64,000 nucleotides of DNA from Isoetes taiwanensis (Eukaryota > Streptophyta > Lycopodiopsida > Isoetales > Isoetaceae), in assembly GCA_021234155.1 (NCBI GenBank), contig JAJEKV010000045.1, positions 3,588,120 through 3,652,119 on the forward strand, written 5' to 3'. Below the pieces are notes generated by a model. That model was not told the DNA's origin. It searched no databases and saw only the letters and a list, made by a program, of their open reading frames with translations. Shown one piece after another: positions 34,139-42,639 of this stretch (positions are counted from its first letter, which is position 1; every line of letters starts with the position of its first letter). Both the position numbers and the translations under genes were made by a program.

Positions 34139-35189
34139 TCTGCATCTTTTTGCCGTATCTCGAAGAATTATAGTCTTTCCGGATCTGCATGGCTTCACTC
34201 CTCTTGTGACGCGATTTCTTGCAGCTTCCTCGACGTTTTGCACTAGATTACTCTACTATTTCATGGATTCGATGACCAGGTTTTTTGTAGCAGATATTTT
34301 TGTGATAGAAATGAGATATGATTCTTATATGTTTTGGGTTTATCCCGCATTGTACATTTTTTTGGATATGAAATAAGACCAGCGCTTTTTTCATCATGCA
34401 CAGACTCCTACATATTGTGCTAATTGATTCATGTTTATTCTTGTTAAAAGATTGCTTGATGAATGTTAACCGATTCAGATTCGAATCTACCTATCTTTAC
34501 AAACGTAAAGTACGATTATAAGTAAAAGATTTGTTATGATCCTTAATTACTAATCTCTCTCTTGTATACTCATCTGTCATTTTAAAGCTAGCATGCTTTG
34601 CAGTTATATGTTTGTGTTTCTGCCTGCTTCCTCATTCGTATGGTGGATTATGTGTTCTGTCAGTTTGATATATTCGTTTGCAATTTATTTGAAGCTATGA
34701 TTTGTCAGAACTGTTTGTTTGAATCTGTTGTTTGAACTGCTCAGGTAATCAGATCAGGCACGCAATTATGGGATAACAAAGTAATCTTTGCACTCTAATA
34801 CTAGTAATCCTTGATTAACAAATGCTGTTTAAAAAATTTTTACACGAGAAATTGAAATTCGATTAACGAATTCTTATATGAAGATCTTTTTAACGGCTTA
34901 TGTAAGACCAAAAGTCTTACATAACAAGCCCTTGAAATAAGAATTCTCAACGTCTTATTTGAAGGGCTTGTTTGTTCCAAGATGACAAAATTTGACACGT
35001 AACATTGATAACAATGTTATATAAGAACAATTCAGAATGTTATATTCATGGGATGTTGAAAAGGCATGCACATAATGCGAGAGGTTAATTTTTGGTTAAA
35101 TCATTTCAAAAGACTGTGACCATAGCAAATATTATGTTACATTGTTTAGATGCATATGGGAATGGGGTTGTGACTCTATTCTCGGTTTT
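34139..35189. other. 3' flank of AG peptide copy 3 and intergenic stretch with twin hairpins
   Basis: AT-rich. Two adjacent hairpins: TTATGTAAGAC/GTCTTACATAA (34899-34925, loop CAAAA) and ACAAGCCCTTGAAATAAG/CTTATTTGAAGGGCTTGT (about 34924-34972, one mismatch, 12-base loop). No coding sequence. Confidence 0.6.
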
Positions 35190-35214
35190 GAAGGAAGGAA
35201 GGAAGGAAGGAAGG
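35190..35214. repeat. (GAAG)n microsatellite at a LINE 3' end
   Basis: Five to six GAAG units, reading (TTCC)n on the strand of the LINE and forming its tail. Confidence 0.9.
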
Positions 35215-35631
35215 TTCTTTTATCGTCCGCGGAGGCCAATCGGCCTATGGGACCCAAATTACACGGGTGCAGCAAGCCCGTTGCTACCCGGATTAAAAAA
35301 CCCCCCCTTAGGAGGGAAAACCGTGTACAGCAACAACTTCTTTGGCATTTATATAAATATACATATACATGAATTCAGGCACCTCGGTAGGGCCCGGGAG
35401 AGGTGAGTCCATCCAGATCCAAAACCTCAACCTCCCCGGAGGTAGGAGCAGGGGGATCCTGGCCCCTGTCTTGAGTAGCTTCGATGCGAGGCGGACCGTC
35501 AGTCGCACTAAGAGAATGTAGCGAGCGAATCGACTATAGGCCGGACTCACGGAAGGCATGGCTTTCATTCTCAACAACCCCGGGCAACAACGACAAAGCT
35601 TGTCCCGGCGGCTCTCCAACCCAGGCCCGTC

Positions 35632-36720
35632 TCAAGCCGAAGATGGGCGCTCGAATGGGCCAGCGATGATCCTGCACTTCTTCATGGGCGAGAACGAGGT
35701 AGAGCCATGGGCCTCGAAACCGGTGGGGTTTATGTGCTGTTTGTAGTGTGCCATCTTTACCTGTTCCAGAGCATGGTGGTCCCAGAGCTTCCCCAGGAAA
35801 CAAGAGTCCAAGTACCCCCTCAGCCTATCCCGGCCGGCGTCTGTGTGCACCTGGACGCACCTATGTGCATCTACGTTCCAGCGCGCTAGCCACTGGGCTC
35901 TCTTGTCCTTCCAACAAGCCCTGAGTTGTTGCGGGCTCATCGCCACAGCGTAAGCCAAGTGCGGGAGCCGAGTGTCGTCCATGCTAGCCACCTTCTGGAA
36001 ATAAACCATGTAACTATCGAGGGCCGCATGCTGCAGGGGCATGAATCCTGTCTCCTGCAACAAGATCTGATATGGAATTGAGGGCTTGACCCCAAATGCC
36101 CGCGTCAAAAATGCCTTCTGGACCTGCTCTAAGTCGTTCCAAGTCGCCAAAGACACCACTGGGCCCCACACCTCGACCCCATACGTAAGAAGCTGGCTCC
36201 ACGGTGCACGGAAATGTATTTGGTGGCCCCGGGTCATCTGACTACTGCTGTGACTATTGTTTTGCATTGCGTACAGTGCCTTCCAACCTGCGGTCACCCA
36301 AAGGCAAATGGATGCATCCCGATACATTGAGGATGGAAATTCCACCCCCAGGTACTTGTAGCTGGGTGTGAACTCTACCATCTGCCCCTGATAAGTGAGC
36401 GCCGGAAGTGCTGGATGACGTGAGGTGGATATGAGGACCACCTTAGTCTTGGCCAGGTTGACACGCATGTCCGTCGCCTGGCAGAATGTGTCCAGGGCAT
36501 CTAAGTGTGCTTGCATGCCCTCCGGTGTATGGGCCAAGAGGTCCACATCATCGCATAGATGAGTGCGGATGACACAGTGCAAGAGTCGTATCGGAGTCCC
36601 CCATTGGCGGCAAAGCCAAGCTTCCAAACTGGTCAATGTAAAGTCCAAAGAGTGTGGGTGAGAGAGAACAACCTTGCCTAACTCCAATGCTTGGCAAATG
36701 ACTGTCCTTCCGGGTTGCAT
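35632..36720 (-). pseudogene. LINE RT end and C-terminal domain, longest surviving frame
   Basis: 362 codons open. It begins after the RT motif that should read YADD but is broken (CDDVDLLAHT survives), then LDALDTFCQATDMRVNLAKTKVV (RT domain E region), YKYLGVEF, WKALYAMQNN, a thumb-like region, TYGVEVWGPVV, and the LDSCFLGKLWDHHALEQ segment shared with the 22.8-kb fragment. The plus-strand LINE has the matching LDALSLFCDAKGMQVNMSKTKVI. It would follow 36548-36793, a different frame carrying GVRQGCSLSPTLFGLYID, so the frame shifts near 36560-36640. Confidence 0.8.
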
Positions 36721-37963
36721 GCGACTGTGCGACTCTCGTCACGGTCGTACCTTTGCGTGCTGCCAGATCCATAGGGAGTCCCGGATGGTGCAATCTCGCC
36801 CATAACTTTTTTGGGAATGCGGTTGTAAAGCCTTTGCAAAGTCCACAAAAGCAGTGATGCGGGTCCTCCCGGCGGTTCTCTGGTCTCGACTGGGGGCCAC
36901 GAGTGTGAAGATGTGATCAATGGTCGAATGTCGGAATTGAGCTTTGCACAGGTAAGTGCCCCGACTTCGGCGCCTCCGCTCATCACGGTTTTCTTGTTGA
37001 GAATGCGGCGCCGGCTTGGCAAACAGCGACGACCATGATGGTTGGTGGTGGTCGGGCGGTGTGGGTCCATGACGGGGAAAACCCTCTTGCTGACCGGGGG
37101 CCTCTGTTGAACGGTGCGGCAGGGCGGGCACCATGGGCTGTCACGCCCACTTGAGCAACTCCGCTTGCGAGCCGTCCAAGTCTCTTTGCCTTCCCATTAG
37201 CCGGCGCCGCAACCCCTCTTCGACATCTTCTTACGTGATCACCGGTGAGCCATGTTGTGGGGGCATATCGTCGCGTTCGAGGAGGATCATAAAGGCATTG
37301 CGAATGCGCTCCCATTGCACCGCCGTGATGTTCCCGGTAGAACATTGCTGGCTGCGAAGTACCATGTGCCGAAAGTTTCGGGTGGGCGTCGATGGGCGAA
37401 CATTTCTCCTTGATGCCTTGCCGGTACCTTGCCTTTGTTTCCTTGAGGAAGGCCGGTAATGGCCGGTGGCCTTGAGCTCAGCGTGTCACGATCCACGATG
37501 CGAGGCGGAGTCGCTGGCGTTTTGCGTTCCTTACACTCGACATCAAACCATCATTAAAGCGGGAAGGTTGCGGCCTCGATCTACGGCGTGGAGGAGGTCT
37601 CCCCAAAAGCCTATCTCGCCTCGATTACGAGGAGCTCAACGGCTGATCGGTTTTGCGCTCAGCGTGTGGGCCCTTAATCGCTGTCCGGGAGGGCTTCGAG
37701 CGAGCATGTCCGGCGTAACCCTCCGCCGCTCATAATCAGCGCAACAGAGGTCGGCAAGGTATCGCTCTTGAGGGGGCCGAGCGGCTGGCAGGCGACTTCA
37801 CATAGAGTGGGAGGTGATTTGAAGTCGGCCTCGGGCCCCGACCGCCCATGCCGACGCGTGAAAATGGGCGACAAGGTGTACATCGGCGCAGCCACCATGA
37901 CATAATCCACGACACTAGTTCCGCCGCCGTGATTGTCCTGTCTGCAAGTGTACTCGTGGGAAG

Positions 37964-38113
37964 AGGGCCATTGTGGTAGGCCATTGCATATGAGCAGGTC
38001 AAAGATACCGCACATTAGGAGCAATTGTCTGCCGAAGCGGGTAACCTGAGGGCCATTGTGGTAGGCCATTGCATATGAGCAAAGTCAAAGATACCGCACA
38101 TTAGGAGCAATTA
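37964..38113. repeat. 85-base tandem duplication inside the LINE endonuclease
   Basis: Copies at 37964-38028 and 38049-38113 begin agggccattgtggtagg and continue to cacattaggagcaatt, nearly identical over 65 bases. The following bases are also similar, giving an 85-base period. The encoded CGIFDLLICNGLPQWP segment is duplicated. Confidence 0.85.
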
Positions 38114-39282
38114 TCCGGCCGCGGGTGACCCGACTGTCATCATCGAAAGTGCCGTGTGCAAGCTGCCTCTGCGGGACGCAACTGCAGCACGTCATCCGCG
38201 AGGGGGTCCAGCCGCATGGCCTGTTCTACCCCTGTCCGCGCATTGAAGTCTCCAAGGAGCATGACTCTGCCCATCCGCTTGTGCTGCTATATGTCATCAT
38301 ATAGATCGACATACGGTCCATCCCCATCCACCTCCCGTGGTTGTGATAGAAGGACTCTCTCTGAATGGGGAAAGTAGCAAGGCTAGGAAGAGAGGATCTC
38401 CGGCCAGGTGGTGCACTCCGGATCCACAAGTAGCGGGTTATGTCTGCCGGCCTTCCGGAGGGAAATCAAATGTGCCAAGGCTACCGTTAGTAGCAGTAAC
38501 CCCACCGCGGTAGCCCACATCTCCCCGTACAACCATTGAACACCGAAAATGCCGGTACTCGCGGCAGATCGTGGGCCTCAGGGTCAGGTGTTCCCATGTC
38601 TCCATGAGGAAGATGAGGTCCATTTCCACGCCCATCGAATTGAGGCTATCGCCTCTTCGCCACTCGAAACCCCGACAGCCTTCACCACCACCCGGAGGCA
38701 CAATTCCTATTGAGCGCCCTGAGATGCTTGTGTAGTGTGTGTCACTGATGGACCAAGAAGGGAGCAGACTAAGTTATGGGGCGGACTGACAAAGTAGGAT
38801 GAGGCGGCAGGGCAAAGATTTGGCCGGCGGGAGCGATCGAAGTTGTAGTGGCAGATTGCGGAGGATCAGGAGCGGAGGCAGCAGGGGTAGCATTTGGCTG
38901 AGCAGGTGCAGCTGCAGCATTTGGTCGACTTCGGGAGTCCCTGACCCTGGCGAACTCCCTCCTGCGTGCATCCTGTTGCACTGGAGTAAGATCCCGGCTC
39001 ACATACAGAGATGTGCCCTTCAGTAACTTGCCCTGTCGCAGTATGGCCCCTCGAACTCGTGCATCCGCAACCGTGAACACCACGACTCGGCTGTGGCCTG
39101 GGCGCTGGACCCCACATCGGGCTGGTAGGAGAGGCCTTGCGATTGACGTTAGCCAGAAACGGGTCACCTTCAAAACTAGAGATAAACTGGAAATGAAGGA
39201 CCAACTCTTATTTCCCTATAAAATAGAAATGGGGAGTCATTTCAACAAAAACAAAGTTTTAAGATGATTTTTGAGCAGAGCA

Positions 39283-39460
39283 GAGATTCTAGAGAGAGTC
39301 TAACAGATATTTTAGCAGAGAATCTAGAGCAAAGACTTTAGGCGAAGAGCACCTGCAAAAAGAACATATGCACAGAGATTCTAGAGAGAGTCTAACAGAT
39401 ATTTTAGCAGAGAATCTAGAGCAAAGACTTTAGACCTGCAAAAAGAACATATGCACTGCA
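39283..39460. repeat. Tandem duplication of about 90 bases
   Basis: The phrase agagattctagagagagtct through caaaaagaacatatgcac occurs twice in a row (39283-39372 and 39374-39455). The second copy lacks about 10 bases (gcgaagagca). Confidence 0.85.
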
Positions 39461-40598
39461 TAAAGAATTGCGGAGGAAGTTTTAGAGTTTCTGAGCTCTT
39501 CCGCCTACTACTTTCCATGGCAGAAACACCTGCGGCGAAGAACATTTGGAAAAAGATCATCCGCACTCCATACTTTTTTATCTTGAAATTCTTCCACTGC
39601 CTCCTCTGCTGCCTTCCTTTCCTCTACATCGCCCCTTTTTTTTCCGGACATAATTCTTCGGCATGCAGTGTTTGGAGACACATGCAATCACTAATACATG
39701 TTGGAGAAATTTGTTAATGCTTGCTACTTTGAATTGGAGATGACATTGGTTGACAATCACTTACAAGCACATGACGTTAGGTTTGCAACGAAATTGGCAT
39801 CTCCTCAGCCACATCAATGCTTGGTATATAAGGCTAAAAATTGTGCTAAAAATTGTAGCCAAATGCAGTATCTATCTCTGCTGGATTAGTACCTGCAAAT
39901 CTGGCCTCAAATTGAGCTGCATATGTTGCAACGAAATCCATTGAAGCTCAAAGAAATTTGAGGCATAACTGGAAGTGATAGTCACGAACATGCCAAAAAA
40001 ACAAGAATCCTCTTTTCCGAACATTGAAATCCAGTAGCCCCATGCTATCAGTTGCAGGATATCATCACTCCCTAGCTGGATTGATGACATGGCTTTAATA
40101 AATTTTTGTTTCTAGAGCTTATCCAAGCCAAATTTACCCGCATTCAAGGTAATCTATTATAGCTATGTTCTTGACAAATGAACTTAAGCAACCCATCAGC
40201 ACCCAGTGTCACCAACTTTAAAATGCCCCCCCAAAAAAAAAAAAAAACATATCCACTTTGTCTCTTTGTTTATCCGAAGTTCAAAAAATCGTCCTCGGCA
40301 AAAAAGGTTCCTTTAACAGTTCACTAGATAGCCAATATGTCATCTTGGCGTCCTACCTCGATGCATAGCCACCAACTAGGCAGAAGGCATTTTATCTTGG
40401 TTATGATTGGCTTCTGTGGTCAATTTGGGAGCACTGAAGACACCACGCTTTTGAGGGCACTTATTCATATGCTTGTGGAGTTATTGCTTGATGGTTGTAG
40501 ATACCGAGGATGGAATGGAGTGCTTAATGAAGGATGTCATCGTATTTGAAGTGGGATGGGAAAATACAAATGATGCTTTTAAATAGGAACATAACATT

Positions 40599-40685
<87 letters not shown>

Positions 40686-41035
40686 GTTGGTCAACACACA
40701 AATATGAAATACCAATTAAGTAACATTGTTTGTTCTTATGCTACATTGTTTGAGGGCACTTTTTCAAGCTCAAATAGATTATACTTTGTAATTGTCAAAG
40801 AAAACAGATCTTAGTTCCAACAAAAAAAAGGGAAAAAACAAATGCATGAAGCTCAAGCTAAGATACGTATGACTTAGATGTTTTGCCCTTGAGTCAGATG
40901 TGAAAGATCATATTTGAGTTCAGTACCTTCAAATCAAGTCTTATAACTAGTCTCTTTTATTGGAGTAAGTACACAGTGCTTCAAGCTCGTGTTTTAGAGG
41001 CATCTTCTTGTGCTCACACAAATAGATGAGATATG
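39461..41035. other. Non-coding stretch with a (GATA)n tract
   Basis: A small frame starts at a good ATGG context at 39518 (MAETPAAKNIWKKI, followed by a Cys/Phe-rich hydrophobic run). It has no recognised relatives, and I cannot tell whether it is a gene. A-rich runs near 40222-40245. No other structure. Confidence 0.35.
40601..40685. repeat. (GATA)n microsatellite
   Basis: About 21 uninterrupted tetranucleotide units. No LINE end was convincingly recognised beside it. Confidence 0.95.
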
Positions 41036-41095
41036 TACGTTGTGTAATTTTTACTTTTGATTGATAAACTTTTTTCTTCCTTCAAAAAAAAAAAA
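41036..41095 (+). mobile_element. Poly(A)-tailed retro-sequence 3' end
   Basis: TTTTGATTGATAAAC, T-rich bases, CTTC and then a 12-base A run. Same style as the tails near 59080-59131 and 2680-2720 (minus). The body upstream is unrecognised. Confidence 0.35.
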
Positions 41096-41790
41096 CACAT
41101 CCAGCCACATGTAGCCGCTAGCATGTCGTAGCAGGGCATGTGCCAAAGCCCTGCAAGAGAGGATATCACTAGCACCAAAATCCTAGCCAAACATACTATA
41201 GGTTTTTTATTCCCAAAAAGCCATGCATAGCTAGTCCAAACAATTATACACTCCAAACCATTGTAAAACCTGAGGCGATTCCAATTTTTCCATATTATTC
41301 TTTTAATGTATTCACGGAATTTTCTCTCACAATTTTATCTTTAGTCTGTTACAATCGATTGACAAGAACAAGTAAGCTGGAAAATGAACCAAAAAAAAAA
41401 AAAAAAAAAAAAAAAACTCAAGTTTTTGAAAGAAGAAACTAAGAATTAGGAAAGTATTAGACCTTTTGTTGGGACGGATATATCAGTGAATGGTTGGCGG
41501 TGGTTTTGAATCTGGGGCCTCCTCATGCATACAACAAAATAGCAACGTGCTTCTACTAATGGTGGTGCAATGTAGGTCTGATTTTCTTAATTTGTGGGGC
41601 ATTCACTTGTTTGACATACTCTAACCACTAAATCGATATGTATCGAGCAGTGCCCTTGCATCAGATGACTAATAAAACTAGTTTTATGCCAGACCGGTCC
41701 CATCCACGAACTCAATTCTAGGAGTCTCTTACTTCTTTCTTGATTTTCGATACAACTTTGAAGGATGTCATAGCCGAGTACTTCTTGTAT
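41096..41790. other. Intergenic stretch
   Basis: Holds a 25-base A tract at 41391-41415, perhaps another retro-tail. Nothing else recognised. Confidence 0.35.
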
Positions 41791-41791
41791 C

Positions 41792-42107
41792 AGAAAAAAC
41801 CATTGGGCTTTATTCTGCCTTCCCATCCAATCAGGTTACGACACGTGGCAAGTATTCCTCCTTTGAAAGTCGAGCAAGAACAGCAGCAGATTTTTACCTT
41901 CCTTCCATCGATCTTACCTTGCATTCCATGGATTTTACCCTGCATTCCATCGATCTTACCCTGCAATCAACAGCAGGATGAAGCCCAAATGGTTTTTTCC
42001 GTTATGCCAAAGCCCCGCCGGGTTGTTTTCTGGCCGGTCAAGCTGGTCTCTGCGCTCCGCGCGTCGGCCATCTTTTCTGGCCAGAAAACAACCCAGCAGG
42101 CCTTTCC
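41792..42107. mobile_element. Foldback element B, same layout as element A
   Basis: Parts: left inverted repeat 41792-41818 (AGAAAAAACCATTGGGC, ending ATTCTGC); CCAAT at 41824-41830; G-box ACGTGGCA at 41841-41848; short units of the form TTTACC-N4-ATTCCAT (about 41893-41965, period about 24); right inverted repeat 41973-42000 (GCAGGATGAAGCCCAAATGG, then a T run), matching the left with one indel and about three mismatches; then a hairpin with perfect 16-base arms GGGTTGTTTTCTGGCC/GGCCAGAAAACAACCC (42020-42035, 42079-42094), extended imperfectly on both sides, and a loop TCTCTGCGCTCCGCGCGTC. The loop continues GGC exactly as in element A. It ends about 530 bases upstream of the TFIP11-like start codon. 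Confidence 0.7.
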
Positions 42108-42386
42108 CTTATACAAGGGTCATGAAGTGGGGACTTAATCATGATTGTTTAACATGTTTGCATAGCCTCATGGGCAAATTCCGGGGTAGAGAAGGGTTGT
42201 TCCGGTTGGAACTAAGAATTTTCGGTTGAGTTAGCGCATTGCAGGAAAAATTCCGGTGGATTTTTATGCATATTTGTATAAGAGTAATACAAATTTCCGA
42301 TTGGGAACTGAAAATATCCGGCTATTTGATGAAAGAGTAGGAAAATTTCTGATTGGGTTTAAAAAACTTTGCCCAACACATCCAAC

Positions 42387-42541
42387 TCAACTGGCATCCG
42401 TGGCAGAGTCCAATAAGTATATTTTATGGAATATGCCAATTCCTCAATGGTGATGGTTTGACGAGTTTGCATAGCCTCGCTCATCCAACTGGCAGATCTC
42501 AATCGTCCAATAGGCATATGTTATGGAATATGCCAATTCCT
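42387..42541 (+). promoter_or_regulatory. Duplicated CCAAT-containing module upstream of the TFIP11-like gene
   Basis: Two direct copies (42387-42445 and 42485-42541) share caactggca, gtccaata, and ttatggaatatgccaattcct, 96 bases apart. Each contains a CCAAT box. They lie 100-250 bases before the start codon, where promoter elements are expected; function is inference. Confidence 0.4.
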
Positions 42542-42639
42542 TAGGATGCTTTGTATACCTGTATAGTATCAGAATACCACGTAAGCCCTCGTTTTCCTTT
42601 GCTTCCGAAGGTTTGGCCCCAGGGAGGGGGAACAGCGCC

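Larger units (their letters stand above)
35190..39204 (-). mobile_element. APE-type LINE retrotransposon, long degenerate copy
   Basis: On the minus strand, in order: an ORF1-like basic/Pro-Ala-rich protein (39204-38770, with LLKGTSLYVSRDLTPVQQDA); the endonuclease start (about 38640-38560, DLIFLMETWEH); SLYDDI and LGDFNARTG-type words in shifted frames (38400-38220); the endonuclease C-terminal part with SVVDYVMVAAP (about 37990-37880); RT with STIDHIFTL and AFVDFAKA (37000-36830), GVRQGCSLSPTLFGLYIDQ (36700-36640), a broken DD box (about 36560-36540) and AKTKVVL (about 36450); a C-terminal domain (36400-35640, LDSCFLGKLWDHHALE); a 3' end GATAAAAGAACC then (TTCC)n at 35190-35214. Many frameshifts; non-functional as written. 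The family copies itself by target-primed reverse transcription. Confidence 0.88.

Noticed and set aside
33690-34190. 166-codon minus-strand frame rich in Lys, Arg and Gln
   Set aside because: Antisense shadow of AG peptide copy 3 and its GC-rich promoter; composition follows the sense strand.
39518-39717. Small secreted or membrane protein starting MAETPAAKN
   Set aside because: Good start context but no recognised relatives, no clear signal peptide at the N-terminus, and sited beside a tandem duplication; kept only as a remark.
40601-40685. (GATA)n as another LINE 3' tail
   Set aside because: The bases on either side do not convincingly match the GGGCG...ATAAAA end.
42523-42639. Upstream in-frame start for the TFIP11-like protein
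   Set aside because: The extra 39 residues have no family counterpart; the conserved N-terminal domain begins at 42640.
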